64,000 bases of DNA, taken from positions 47,326 to 111,325 of the forward strand of contig JBDKGX010000002.1 of NCBI GenBank assembly GCA_039797965.1. Direction: 5' to 3'. The stretch's first letter is position 1; the number at the start of each line of letters is the position of its first letter. The DNA is from Thiofilum sp039797965 (GTDB lineage Bacteria; Pseudomonadota; Gammaproteobacteria; Thiotrichales; Thiotrichaceae). Of the stretch, positions 1-9,155 are shown in pieces. The notes beneath the pieces were generated by a model. The model ran no database searches, was not told the origin of the DNA, and saw nothing but the letters and a program-made list of their open reading frames with translations. The position numbers were made by a program, and so were the translations under genes.

Positions 1-590
1 TCGGGTGTACGTAAAGGTCGCTCCCCTTCGAGTAGTTTAGGACTACATAAAGGTACGGCACGCTCTTGTTCTTTAAATAATTTATCGACCCGACATCCGG
101 GATAACTACCTCGCCCAAACCGTATTGCTATATCCACATTATTAAGACGTAAATCATCAGCACTAATCGTCCCCGTAATACTAGCCTGATCGATTAGATT
201 AGCATCCGCGGACAAACGCATTTCAATTCCCGGTTGTTGCTCTAAAAAATCGGGTAAACGTGGCATTAACCACTTACTAGCAAATGTAGGAGCAGTCCAC
301 ACCGTTAAAGAGTCACGATCCGAATCTTGACGCATCAGACGCATTGCTTCAGAAAGACTGGATAGACCTTCTTGGATATGTTGTAAACCTGCTTCACCTG
401 CCTCGGTCAATGCAAGCGCTCGAGTGAGGCGATGAAAAACGGGTTTGCCAATATGATCTTCGAGTAGTTTGATTTGTTGGCTAACCGCAGCAGGTGTTAC
501 GAACAATTCCTCAGCCGCTTTGCTAATACTTAAATGGCGAGCGGCCGCTTCAAACGCGCGTAATGCATTTAAGGGTAAATGTTCCGCCAT
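1..590 (-). CDS. LysR-family transcriptional regulator, GcvA-like (C-terminus beyond window)
   Basis: DNA-binding regulator of the LysR family. Translation from the ATG at 590 gives about 196 open codons to the window edge. The first 60 residues hold the winged helix-turn-helix, with the GcvA-group opening LNALRAFEAAARHLSISKAA followed by a VTPAAVSQQIKLLE recognition helix. The last visible part includes a VCSP-like stretch (read as LCSPKLLEG) typical of the effector domain of GcvA-like proteins. It lies 23 bp behind glk in the same direction, so it may be the last gene of the Entner-Doudoroff operon and could regulate it. The effector cannot be told from sequence. The family call is firm, the target is inference. 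Confidence 0.85.
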   Translation of the reverse strand, partial: MAEHLPLNALRAFEAAARHLSISKAAEELFVTPAAVSQQIKLLEDHIGKPVFHRLTRALALTEAGEAGLQHIQEGLSSLSEAMRLMRQDSDRDSLTVWTAPTFASKWLMPRLPDFLEQQPGIEMRLSADANLIDQASITGTISADDLRLNNVDIAIRFGRGSYPGCRVDKLFKEQERAVPLCSPKLLEGERPLRTP

Positions 591-612
591 ACCTGCTACG
601 TATCCTTATAAA

Positions 613-1569
613 TTAAGTACGATTAAGCACCATTGAGCTTAAACCGACAAAAGCAGGGTGAGGATGAGTAATAACCAGAGTAGGAATAGTTTTCATCAAT
701 TCGGTATAAATACCTTTGTCGTCAAAATGTTGTCTAAACGATGACAGAGCAAAGGCTTCACCTAATTTAGGAATAATTCCACCCGCGATAAACACTCCTC
801 CCGTAGAAAACAATGTGAGCGCCATATCACTCGCTACCGTACCTAAGAAACCACAAAACAAATCTAGCGTTTCTACTGCGATGACTTCTTGTTCTTGTAA
901 AGCACGACGAGTAATTTCAGCGGCATCCACCTCTTCACGTGGTTTACCTGCCAAAGTAAGCATGGCATTGTACAGGTTTACCATACCAAAGCCAGATAAC
1001 ACCCGTTCTGCTGAGACAAAGCCTACATCCTTGCGTAATTGAGCCAGTACTTCGGATTCACGATCCGTTACGGCTGCCAACGCCACATGACCCCCCTCAC
1101 CAGAAATCGGAATAAACTGTTTATTTTCTCCATACACCAAGCCAGATACTCCTAGCCCTGTGCCAGGACCTAACACAGTAATAGAGCCTTCCTTAGCTTT
1201 ACCTGTGCCTACTTTCACGTAGTCTTGTGGATGCAAACGGGGAGCGCTTAAAGCTACAGCGGTAAAATCATTAACAACTTTTAAATGATCTAAACCTAGT
1301 TTACGTTTGACATCGGATTGCAGAAAATCCCAATGATTATTGGTGACATCAATACGGTCTTGATTAACAGGGGCAGCCACACAAAAAGCGGCACGACGAG
1401 GTCGACCACTGGTAATACCTGTTTTTTCGTAATAGCTCTGCACGGCTTCTACGGGGCCTGCATAATCACGACATAATAAATTTTCGATATGTAGGGTTTC
1501 GCCATATTCATTGACTAACGCAAACCGTACATTTGTGCCCCCAATGTCGGCAATGAGTCCATTGATCAT
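613..1569 (-). CDS. glk: glucokinase
   Basis: Phosphorylates glucose to glucose-6-phosphate with ATP in the cytoplasm, feeding the Entner-Doudoroff pathway. The 318-residue product starts with the phosphate-1 motif ADIGGTNVRFAL (about residues 7-18), has LGPGTGLGVSGLV near residue 133 and the sugar-binding SGEGGHVAL near 155, all typical of the bacterial Glk family of about 320 residues. It is the last metabolic gene of a minus-strand run zwf-pgl-edd-pgi-eda-glk, 12 bp behind eda, with a GGAGA-like ribosome-binding site in that gap. Family and role are well supported by motifs and by context. Confidence 0.95.
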   Translation of the reverse strand: MINGLIADIGGTNVRFALVNEYGETLHIENLLCRDYAGPVEAVQSYYEKTGITSGRPRRAAFCVAAPVNQDRIDVTNNHWDFLQSDVKRKLGLDHLKVVNDFTAVALSAPRLHPQDYVKVGTGKAKEGSITVLGPGTGLGVSGLVYGENKQFIPISGEGGHVALAAVTDRESEVLAQLRKDVGFVSAERVLSGFGMVNLYNAMLTLAGKPREEVDAAEITRRALQEQEVIAVETLDLFCGFLGTVASDMALTLFSTGGVFIAGGIIPKLGEAFALSSFRQHFDDKGIYTELMKTIPTLVITHPHPAFVGLSSMVLNRT

Positions 1570-1581
1570 AATACGTTCTCC

Positions 1582-2211
1582 TTATTTTAATGCAGCCGCT
1601 TGGGCTGCTAATGCTTCAATTCCAGCCCAATCTTGTTTGGCTAATAACACTTTAGGGGCTAACCATGAACCACCTACACACAGCACATTAGGTAAGTTTA
1701 AGTACTGTGGAGCGCTTTGAGTGGTAATTCCGCCAGTAGGACAGAAGCTGACTTGTGGAAGTGGACCAAACCAAGACTTTAACAGGGGAATACCACCGGC
1801 CGCCTCAGCCGGAAAGAATTTCAAAGTGTCATAGCCTTGCTCTAATAAAAACATCACCTCGCTGGCAGTCGCCGCACCGGCTAATAAGGGTAAGCCTTCA
1901 TCCTGAGCGGCTTTAAGTAGTGCTTCAGTCACACCGGGGGAAACACCAAATTTAGCCCCCGCCGCTTTGGCGGCTTTGACATCTTTAGGCGTTAGTAAAG
2001 TACCTGCACCTACGACACCTCCTTCTACTTCACACATGGCGCGAATCGCATCCAAAGCGCAGGGAGTGCGTAAAGTAATTTCTAAAGTAGGTAAGCCACC
2101 ATTGACTAAGGCTTGCGCTAAAGGTTTAGCATCAGTGAGTTGTTCAACCACAATAACCGGAATCACTGGAGCTAATTGGCAAATTTCACGAGTACTTAAT
2201 AAGGCTGTCAT
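1582..2211 (-). CDS. eda: 2-keto-3-deoxy-6-phosphogluconate aldolase
   Basis: Splits KDPG into pyruvate and glyceraldehyde-3-phosphate, the last step of the Entner-Doudoroff pathway. The 209-residue protein is a single TIM barrel of normal length. Visible motifs are the catalytic glutamate region TLEITLRT, VGAGTLL, GVSPG, and the Schiff-base lysine in DTLKFFPAE, followed by the phosphate-binding CPTGGI. Its start codon shares one base with the pgi stop (TAATG), which implies translational coupling. In many bacteria eda sits with edd or zwf; here it lies between pgi and glk. Confidence 0.96.
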   Translation of the reverse strand: MTALLSTREICQLAPVIPVIVVEQLTDAKPLAQALVNGGLPTLEITLRTPCALDAIRAMCEVEGGVVGAGTLLTPKDVKAAKAAGAKFGVSPGVTEALLKAAQDEGLPLLAGAATASEVMFLLEQGYDTLKFFPAEAAGGIPLLKSWFGPLPQVSFCPTGGITTQSAPQYLNLPNVLCVGGSWLAPKVLLAKQDWAGIEALAAQAAALK

Positions 2212-3869
2212 TATTCAACCTCCGGTTGACGTAATTGATGAATATGCCCAATCAAACCATGGGTCGAGCTATCCAAAGAGTCGGGAATAGAGGCACCTGC
2301 CACAATAGGCTGTAAAGTACTAGCCAGTTTTTTACCAAGCTCCACTCCCCATTGATCAAACGAATTAATATTCCAAATAATTCCTTGTACAAATACCTTG
2401 TGCTCAAACAATGCAATCAGCCTCCCTAAAGTAAAGGGATCTAATTGTTTATAAAGCAACATAGTCGAGGGGCGATCCCCTTGGAAGGTACGATGAGCCA
2501 CTAGCGCTTCAATCGCTTCAGGTTTAGCGCCACTGGCTTGCATGTCAGCACGTACCTCATCACTACTACGTCCAAACGCTAAGGCATTAGCCTGCGCTAA
2601 GGCATTGGTCATGAGTACGGTATGATGTTCGTACACACCCTTAATCGGATGAGCATGATGATCATTTGCCGCGAGCATAAAGTCGACGGGAATTACATCC
2701 GTACCTTGATGAATCAATTGGAAAAACGAGTGCTGCGAATTAGTACCCGGCTCACCCCATATGATAGCTCCTGTGGATTCTGTAACGGGTTTGCCCTCAC
2801 GATTAATGTACTTACCGTTAGACTCCATATCCAATTGCTGTACATAGGCAGGGAAGCGGGCTAAGCGTTGATCGTAGGGCATTAGACCTACGGTGGGGTA
2901 CTGCAAACCATTACGTCGCCAAATACCGATTAAGCCCATGAGTACGGGAAGATTTTGCTCTAAGGGCGCGTTACGGAAATGCTCATCCATTGCTTTTGCG
3001 CCATTGAGTAAGGCTTGGAAATGATCTGCACCGATGGCAATCGCAATCGATAAACCAATCGCTGACCACAGCGAATAACGACCTCCCACCCAATCCCAAA
3101 AACCAAATACTCGACTATCCTCAATCCCAAATTGCCGAGTACGTTCTAAATTAGTCGATACCGCAGCTAGATGTTTGCCGCTATTTTCCTTACCTACACT
3201 TTGCTCTAGCCATGTTAATGCAGTAGCAAAGTTTTGCATGGTTTCGGCGGTGGTGAAGGTTTTTGAAGCGATAATAAATAAAGTACTTTGAGGGTCTAAC
3301 GTCGCTAAGGTATCAGCAATGTGAGCACCGTCCACATTCGACACAAAATGGGTGCGAGGACCATTGTGATACGGCGCTAGCGCTTGAGTGACCATGACAG
3401 GACCCAGATCAGAGCCACCAATTCCAATATTGACAATATCTGTAAAGGCTTTGCCATTGGGGGCAGAGTACTCACCAGAGCGCACTTGCTCGGCAAATGC
3501 TAAAAAGCGAGCTTTAACCATCTCAACTTCAGCATTGACATCTTGACCCTCGATTATCAAGTTTTTGTCTGCGCCGCCGCGTAGCGCGGTATGAAGTACC
3601 GAGCGATTTTCAGTGGTATTAATTTTTGCACCACTCAGCATTTGGTCACGCCAGTACTCAACTTTTGCTACTTTGGCTAAGTTGAGCAAAGTACTGAGTG
3701 CGGTTTGATCGATTTTTTCTTTAGAAAAATCCATTAATAGATCATTGAATGACACAGAGTACTGAGCAAAGCGCTCTGGGTCTTGAGCAAATAGCTCACG
3801 TAAATGAATAGGCTTTAAGCGTTGAGCTTGTTGTTTTACTTGCGCCCATTGAGAAGATAAATCAGTCAT
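2211..3869 (-). CDS. pgi: glucose-6-phosphate isomerase
   Basis: Interconverts glucose-6-phosphate and fructose-6-phosphate. The 552-residue length matches bacterial Pgi. Motifs seen are NIGIGGSDLGP near residue 150, SKTFTTAETMQN near 204, SLWSAIGL near 269, the signature around QLDMESNGK near 350, and GEPGTNSQHSF near 375. It sits between edd (16 bp upstream) and eda (1-bp overlap). In an operon built on Zwf and Edd, and with a fructose uptake cluster next door, the likely direction is fructose-6-P to glucose-6-P, so that fructose enters the Entner-Doudoroff route. That direction is inference. Confidence 0.96.
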   Translation of the reverse strand: MTDLSSQWAQVKQQAQRLKPIHLRELFAQDPERFAQYSVSFNDLLMDFSKEKIDQTALSTLLNLAKVAKVEYWRDQMLSGAKINTTENRSVLHTALRGGADKNLIIEGQDVNAEVEMVKARFLAFAEQVRSGEYSAPNGKAFTDIVNIGIGGSDLGPVMVTQALAPYHNGPRTHFVSNVDGAHIADTLATLDPQSTLFIIASKTFTTAETMQNFATALTWLEQSVGKENSGKHLAAVSTNLERTRQFGIEDSRVFGFWDWVGGRYSLWSAIGLSIAIAIGADHFQALLNGAKAMDEHFRNAPLEQNLPVLMGLIGIWRRNGLQYPTVGLMPYDQRLARFPAYVQQLDMESNGKYINREGKPVTESTGAIIWGEPGTNSQHSFFQLIHQGTDVIPVDFMLAANDHHAHPIKGVYEHHTVLMTNALAQANALAFGRSSDEVRADMQASGAKPEAIEALVAHRTFQGDRPSTMLLYKQLDPFTLGRLIALFEHKVFVQGIIWNINSFDQWGVELGKKLASTLQPIVAGASIPDSLDSSTHGLIGHIHQLRQPEVE

Positions 3870-3884
3870 GATGAAGGTCTTAAT

Positions 3885-5696
3885 TTAATGGTCATGAAAT
3901 AAGACGCTAGCGCCTTGTGAGGCAGGGCTAACTACGGTTCTAAAGGCACCCAATAATTCACGCCCTAAGCCACTATGATGTTGAGTCGTAGGCATAGTAG
4001 CAGGGGTACGAGTACTGAGGTCAACATCGAGTACTTCGAGAGTGCCTGCATTAGCATCAAGACGAATCATATCCCCGTCTTGAATACAGGCAATCATACC
4101 GCGATCTAAGGCCTCTGGACTCACGTGAATAGCTGCTGGAACTTTACCACTCGCACCTGACATACGCCCATCGGTCACTAGTGCGACTTGATAGCCGCGC
4201 TCTTGGATTAAACCTAATACGGGTGTGAGGCTATGTAGCTCAGGCATACCGTTCGCTTTTGCCCCTTGGAAGCGCACAACACAAACGACATCACGCTCCA
4301 ATTCACCGCGTTCAAACGCTGCTTTGACCTCTTCTTGATCCGCAAACACACGAGCTGGGGCTTGGATGAGATGTCGCTCTGGTTTTACGGCTGAAACTTT
4401 AATAACCGCCTCGCCAATATTGCCTTGTAAGCGTTGTAAGCCACCCGTGGTTTGGAAAGGTTCACTCATAGGACGCACTACCGTCAAATCATGGCTCGTT
4501 GTCGTGCCTTCGCGCCACACTACTTGACCTTCATCATTCAAAAAGGCTTCTTGGGTATAGGCTTGTAAACCTTTGCCCATGATCGTTTGCACGTCATTAT
4601 GCAATAAGCCCGCATCGAGTAGTTGGCGAATAATAAATTGTAACCCTCCTGCGGCATGGAAGTGGTTGACATCGGCGGCACCATTAGGATAGACGCGAGC
4701 CAATAAGGGGGTAATTTTGGAAAGGTCAGCAAAATCTTCTAGGGTAATGATTACGCCTGCTGCGCGTGCCATCGCTACCAAATGCAATAAGAGATTAGTC
4801 GATCCTCCGGTAGCATTTAAGCCCACCATGCCATTTACAAAAGCTTTTTCATCCAGAATGTCGGCTGTAGTGATGCCAGTATTTGCCAGCTTTACGGCTT
4901 GAGCAGTTCCTGCTTGAGTAAGCGCCTCTCGTAAGGGAGTATAAGGATTTACAAAGCTCGAACCGGGGAGTTGTAACCCCATAAACTCCATCAGCATTTG
5001 ATTAGTATTGGCAGTGCCATAGAAGGTGCAAGTACCTGCGGCATGATAAGAGCGCATCTCTGAGGCTAAGAGATCATCGCGTCCTACTTTACCAGCGGCA
5101 TAAAGTTGGCGTACTTTGGCTTTTTCATCATTAGAAATACCCGAAACCATAGGACCTGCAGGCAAAAACACAGCAGGTAAATGCCCAAAGGTAGCCGCGG
5201 CAATGACTAAGCCCGGAACAATTTTGTCGCAGACGCCCAGAAAAATAGCGGCATCAAACACATTATGTGATAACGCCACAGCAGCAGATAGGGCAATGAT
5301 ATCACGCGAAAATAGCGATAATTCCATGCCCGGCTGACCTTGTGTCACTCCGTCACACATGGCAGGAACTCCCCCTGCAACTTGTGCGGTTGCTCCCAGC
5401 GAGCGAGCGACTTGCTTAATCAGTTGTGGGTAATGCTCAAAGGGTTGATGAGCTGAAAGCATGTCATTGTAGGCAGTCACAATACCCATATTGCGAGTTT
5501 CTACCTTGATTTGTAGGCGCTTATCTGCATCAGGACTGGCAGCTACTGCATGAGCGAGATTGCCACACGCCATAGAGCGACGACCGCCATTTTGGCGATT
5601 ACGTTGCATAGTACTTAAGTACTGAGCGCGGGATTCACGACTACGCTCAATAATACGCTCAGTAATCGCTAAGAGAGTTGCGTTCAATTCAGTCAT
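3885..5696 (-). CDS. edd: 6-phosphogluconate dehydratase
   Basis: Dehydrates 6-phosphogluconate to KDPG and belongs to the IlvD/Edd iron-sulfur dehydratases. The 603-residue protein shows cluster-ligand cysteines in PAMCDGVTQGQ, GVCDKIVPG and GTCTFYGTANTNQ, and the late-family motif TDGRMSGASGKVPAAIHVSPE. Length is normal for Edd. It follows pgl by 18 bp and precedes pgi by 15 bp in one operon. IlvD (dihydroxy-acid dehydratase) is excluded by operon context and by the Edd-type N-terminus ITERIIERSRESRAQYL. Confidence 0.95.
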   Translation of the reverse strand: MTELNATLLAITERIIERSRESRAQYLSTMQRNRQNGGRRSMACGNLAHAVAASPDADKRLQIKVETRNMGIVTAYNDMLSAHQPFEHYPQLIKQVARSLGATAQVAGGVPAMCDGVTQGQPGMELSLFSRDIIALSAAVALSHNVFDAAIFLGVCDKIVPGLVIAAATFGHLPAVFLPAGPMVSGISNDEKAKVRQLYAAGKVGRDDLLASEMRSYHAAGTCTFYGTANTNQMLMEFMGLQLPGSSFVNPYTPLREALTQAGTAQAVKLANTGITTADILDEKAFVNGMVGLNATGGSTNLLLHLVAMARAAGVIITLEDFADLSKITPLLARVYPNGAADVNHFHAAGGLQFIIRQLLDAGLLHNDVQTIMGKGLQAYTQEAFLNDEGQVVWREGTTTSHDLTVVRPMSEPFQTTGGLQRLQGNIGEAVIKVSAVKPERHLIQAPARVFADQEEVKAAFERGELERDVVCVVRFQGAKANGMPELHSLTPVLGLIQERGYQVALVTDGRMSGASGKVPAAIHVSPEALDRGMIACIQDGDMIRLDANAGTLEVLDVDLSTRTPATMPTTQHHSGLGRELLGAFRTVVSPASQGASVLFHDH

Positions 5697-5714
5697 TTTA
5701 CTGTTTCCCTTGGT

Positions 5715-6380
5715 TTACGGTGCATAATGCACGGTAACGGCTTGTTGTAATACGACCCGTACTGGCATGGCTAGCGTATCGGTTAAGGAGGATAAGGCTT
5801 GTTGTAATACCGCTTTTTTCTCTTCACCGGTGATCAACAGATGCAAGTGTTGTGCCGTGCTTAATAAGCTCCATGTCAGAGTAATTCTAGGTTCGGGTAC
5901 ATTAGGCGCATGAATGACACTACTTAAAGCAGGGTTAGTAGGATCAAGAGCGGCAAGTAGTTCGGTAGCCTGAGGAAATAAAGAGGCGGTATGTCCATCT
6001 GTACCCATACCTAGTACGGCACTAGTTAGGGGCTTTAATGTTGCTAGTACTTCAGAAGAAGCTAATTGATCATTAGCATATAAGGGAATGAAGTGTGCGG
6101 GGGCAGCATTATGTTGTAACAGGCTGTTTTTGAGTAGTCGTGCATTAGAACGCTCGTGATCTTCAGCAACTAAGCGCTCGTCAGTTAGCGTTACATTGAT
6201 CTGCGTCCATGCTAAGTCGATACGATTTAATTGCTCAAAAAAGGGGGCGGGAGTCGTACCTCCCGGAACCGCCAGATTAGCAAAACCCTGAGTACTAACC
6301 GCCGGCTCTAGCTCCGTTGCAATAGTTTGTGCTAAGGAGCGAAATAATATTGAGCGGTCAGCGTATTCAATAAAAGTCAT
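5715..6380 (-). CDS. pgl: 6-phosphogluconolactonase
   Basis: Hydrolyses 6-phosphogluconolactone, the product of Zwf, to 6-phosphogluconate. The 221-residue protein is of the DevB/SOL type, with AVPGGTTPAPFFEQL near residue 40, TLTDERLV near 65, ERSNARLLK, and GMGTDGHTASLFP near 125. Its start overlaps the end of zwf by four bases, so the two successive pathway steps are translationally coupled. Confidence 0.95.
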   Translation of the reverse strand: MTFIEYADRSILFRSLAQTIATELEPAVSTQGFANLAVPGGTTPAPFFEQLNRIDLAWTQINVTLTDERLVAEDHERSNARLLKNSLLQHNAAPAHFIPLYANDQLASSEVLATLKPLTSAVLGMGTDGHTASLFPQATELLAALDPTNPALSSVIHAPNVPEPRITLTWSLLSTAQHLHLLITGEEKKAVLQQALSSLTDTLAMPVRVVLQQAVTVHYAP

Positions 6381-7849
6381 ACCACCATCTCCCTCCAGCG
6401 TCGGCTATCTTTAGCCATTAACTCCAATGAGGCAATAGGGCCTTCACTACCGGAGTCGTAAGTATCAGGAGGCGTACCAGATTCTTCCCACGCCGTCATA
6501 ATTGGATCGATCCAACGCCATGCTGCCTCAACCTCGTCTCCGCGCATAAATAGAGTCTGATCGCCTCGTACCACATCCATTAATAGCCGCTCATAAGCAT
6601 CCGGCATCCGCCATTCAGGGCCATGCTCTTCGGCAAAGGTCATATCCAATGCAGTAGGGCGTAAACGGAATCCACCAGGGCCGGGGTCTTTAGTCATAAT
6701 ATGCAATTGCAAACCTTCATCCGGTTGCAGGCGGATGATTAATTTATTACATTGCATGGGGGTATTAATATTAGAAAACACTGAATGAGAGGGTTCTTTG
6801 AATACGATGGCAATTTCGGTCATACGATTGCGTAGACGCTTACCAGTGCGTAAGTAAAACGGCGTACCTGACCAGCGCCAATTATCAATTTCGGCTTTAA
6901 TCGCAACATAAGTTTCCGTTGCACTTTCAGGATTTCCGGCTTCTTCTTTATAGCTAGGTTCTGTACCTCGTGCTAAGTACTGTGCTCTGACTGTATTATG
7001 TAAAGCATCCAACCCTTTCAGTGGGCGTAGTGAGCGCAGTACTTTAAGTTTCTCATCTCGTACCGCATCAGCATTAAATGCATAGGGGGGCTCCATCGCA
7101 ATCAAACACAGTAATTGCATCAGATGGTTTTGCACCATATCGCGCATAGCGCCTGAAGTGTCGTAATAACCACCTCGACTACCGACCCCAATATTTTCTG
7201 CGGCGGTAATTTGAACGTGATCAATCGCATGTGAATTCCATAAGGGCTCAAATAATGCATTAGCAAAGCGTAATGCCATCAGATTTTGAACGGTTTCCTT
7301 GCCTAGGTAATGATCTATACGATAAATACAGTGCTCATCAAAGGCGGCGGTAATTTGACGATTAAGTTCTTGAGCACTCGCCAAGTCATGACCTAAAGGT
7401 TTTTCGACCACTAGACGATCATTGGCACCATTTAATCCTACACTGGCTAAACCTTTCGCAATCGTACCAAACAGGGCAGGGCCTACGGATAAGTAGTACA
7501 TACGAATACGTTCTGGATGCTCATCCAACACCGTGCGAAGGGGCTGCCAACCTTCGGGTTGAGTGACATCATTGTGTAAGTGAAATAAGCGATTGAGAAA
7601 ACGCGCCACGATTTCTGATTTTAGTTCAATAGCAGGCACAAATTTATGTAGTGCTTCTAAGGCAAATTGCTGAAATTGGGCTTGATCATAGTCGAGGCGG
7701 GATAAGCCGATAATACGGGCTAGATCTGGAATCTGACCACTGGCATCACGGCGAAAGAGGGCGGGCAGTAGTTTTCGTTGAGATAAATCACCAGTTGCTC
7801 CGAATATCACCATATCAAAGAGAGGAACAGGAATAACCTTGCTGGTCAT
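6377..7849 (-). CDS. zwf: glucose-6-phosphate 1-dehydrogenase
   Basis: Oxidises glucose-6-phosphate with NAD(P)+ and opens both the Entner-Doudoroff and the oxidative pentose route. It carries the Rossmann motif DMVIFGATGDLSQRKLLPAL at the N-terminus, EKPLGHDLASA, and the active-site RIDHYLGKETVQNL. About 490 residues is normal. The reading frame extends nine codons upstream to an ATG at 7876, but starting at the ATG at 7849 (MTSKVIPVPLFD) gives the usual dozen residues before the Rossmann strand, so I chose that start; neither has a perfect Shine-Dalgarno sequence. It is the first gene of the six-gene operon, so the promoter should lie in 7850-8170. Confidence 0.94.
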   Translation of the reverse strand: MTSKVIPVPLFDMVIFGATGDLSQRKLLPALFRRDASGQIPDLARIIGLSRLDYDQAQFQQFALEALHKFVPAIELKSEIVARFLNRLFHLHNDVTQPEGWQPLRTVLDEHPERIRMYYLSVGPALFGTIAKGLASVGLNGANDRLVVEKPLGHDLASAQELNRQITAAFDEHCIYRIDHYLGKETVQNLMALRFANALFEPLWNSHAIDHVQITAAENIGVGSRGGYYDTSGAMRDMVQNHLMQLLCLIAMEPPYAFNADAVRDEKLKVLRSLRPLKGLDALHNTVRAQYLARGTEPSYKEEAGNPESATETYVAIKAEIDNWRWSGTPFYLRTGKRLRNRMTEIAIVFKEPSHSVFSNINTPMQCNKLIIRLQPDEGLQLHIMTKDPGPGGFRLRPTALDMTFAEEHGPEWRMPDAYERLLMDVVRGDQTLFMRGDEVEAAWRWIDPIMTAWEESGTPPDTYDSGSEGPIASLELMAKDSRRWREMVV

Positions 7850-7944
7850 GGTGGTGCATTGTCCTATGGCTAACATTAAATGAATCCAATAGCCTACCTA
7901 GTACCATCGCAATCGCTAAGCAGGCAACTTACATGATCAATGAT

Positions 7945-7964
7945 CCTTATTAGATTTGATAAGG
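7945..7964. promoter_or_regulatory. inverted repeat upstream of zwf
   Basis: CCTTAT and ATAAGG arms of six bases are separated by eight bases, about 100 bp before the zwf start, where the minus-strand promoter of the Entner-Doudoroff operon should be. It could be a repressor site. It does not match a known HexR consensus that I can recall. Weak evidence. Confidence 0.25.
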
Positions 7965-8056
7965 CTAAGTACCTTACCAAGATGGGTAATAAACTATCAA
8001 ATTGTATCTCTAGAACTGGAGTACTTTAGGCTAATAGTTATTACTTTGGAGGTATT

Positions 8057-8095
8057 ATGCGTGACATTTTGGAAATTAAAAGCGCTTTGGAATAA
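8057..8095 (+). CDS. possible 12-codon leader peptide or gene remnant
   Basis: ATG at 8057 opens a 12-codon frame, MRDILEIKSALE, ending at TAA 8093-8095. A perfect GGAGG stands four bases before the ATG, which is unusually strong for a chance frame. The stop codon lies inside the first arm of an intrinsic terminator, the arrangement seen in attenuator leaders and in genes truncated by a terminator. No gene follows on the plus strand (the next genes are on the minus strand), so an attenuator has no obvious target. It may be a stub left by deletion. The function is unknown. Confidence 0.25.
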   Translation: MRDILEIKSALE

Positions 8096-8112
8096 AAAAT
8101 TCCAACTTTTTT
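8087..8112 (+). terminator. intrinsic terminator, plus strand
   Basis: TTGGAAT pairs perfectly with ATTCCAA around a five-A loop, and a run of six T follows one base later. In this orientation it ends the 12-codon frame just upstream. It points away from both flanking minus-strand genes. Confidence 0.6.
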
Positions 8113-8174
8113 GAGTAGCTACTGGAGTGTCGACATTCTTGAAATAGTCTTTTAGACCGTACTAAAAAAGTGAC

Positions 8175-9104
8175 TCAGATTTCATTAAGACGAGGTAAGT
8201 CAGCGCCTCGGCGTGAGCAAGTAATGGCAGCAGCTTTAATAGCAAATGAGCAAATATCCGTTAAATCTTGCTGGCTGAGTAGTTGAGTAGTGTGGGGTGA
8301 TAGGGCGTTTTTCTGTTTAAGGCCATACAGGGTAGCCGCTTGAAAGGTATCACCTGCGCCTACAGTGTCGACAACTTCGATTTGGGGGGCTGGGAGTTCG
8401 ATAGCAGTTTGTTGGGTAAAGGCGAATACCCCTTTAGAACCGCGGGTAATTATGACTAGCTCTGTACCTTGTGCCAGCCATTCTTGAGCTTTTTGTGTAG
8501 GGTCTGCATCAGGGAATAATAACCCCAAGTCTTCATCGCTGATTTTGATCAGATTGGCACAGGCTGCGAATTGTGCAAAGCGCTCCCGCCAGATTGCCAT
8601 GTTAGGTTCCACAGTGGGGCGAATATTAGGATCATAGCTAATAAAGCATTGGTTTTTAGCGCGTTGGGCTAAAGCTAAATAGGAATCAGCCGTAGGCGTG
8701 GTGATGGTGGTATAAGAACCAAAGTGAATGGCTTCAACCGTACTTAAATCGATAGCGGTATCTTGTTGAGTCAGCACTCGATCGGCTGCACCATTACCGT
8801 AAAAAGCGTAATGCGGTACGCCATCAGCACCGTGTTCGATAAAACCTAATGTGGTAGGGGCTGTTTTGGAAACAAGGTACTGAGTACCTACCTTTTCATG
8901 CTCTAAAACGGTACGCAAACGTTGACCGAGAAAGTCATTAGAAAGACCTGTCAGTAGGGCTACTGAGGTATTAAGGCGGGCGAGACCGACCGCCACATTC
9001 AGTGGCGATCCGCCTACTACGGCTAGGAGAGGAAAGGAGGTGAGAGTTTCTGAGTAATGTTCTTTGAATACATCAAAAAGCGCTTCGCCACAGATAACTA
9101 TCAT
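8175..9104 (-). CDS. frcK: PfkB-family carbohydrate kinase, probable fructokinase
   Basis: Predicted to phosphorylate fructose to fructose-6-phosphate in the cytoplasm. The 309-residue protein has the PfkB N-terminal GEALFDVF and GGSPLNVAVGLARL, and the C-terminal signature DTVGAGDTFQAATL with the catalytic aspartate in GAGD. Size matches ScrK/FrcK. Context supports fructose: two porin genes and an FrcBCA-type importer with a ROK regulator lie immediately upstream on the same strand. A start at 9104 has AAGGATATTGG just before it. The substrate is inferred from neighbours; other sugars such as 2-keto-3-deoxygluconate are possible. Confidence 0.8.
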   Translation of the reverse strand: MIVICGEALFDVFKEHYSETLTSFPLLAVVGGSPLNVAVGLARLNTSVALLTGLSNDFLGQRLRTVLEHEKVGTQYLVSKTAPTTLGFIEHGADGVPHYAFYGNGAADRVLTQQDTAIDLSTVEAIHFGSYTTITTPTADSYLALAQRAKNQCFISYDPNIRPTVEPNMAIWRERFAQFAACANLIKISDEDLGLLFPDADPTQKAQEWLAQGTELVIITRGSKGVFAFTQQTAIELPAPQIEVVDTVGAGDTFQAATLYGLKQKNALSPHTTQLLSQQDLTDICSFAIKAAAITCSRRGADLPRLNEI

Positions 9105-9155
9105 TCCAATATCCTTTTGTCCTAGCTGTAAGTGCGTTTCTAATCTAAATTATGA

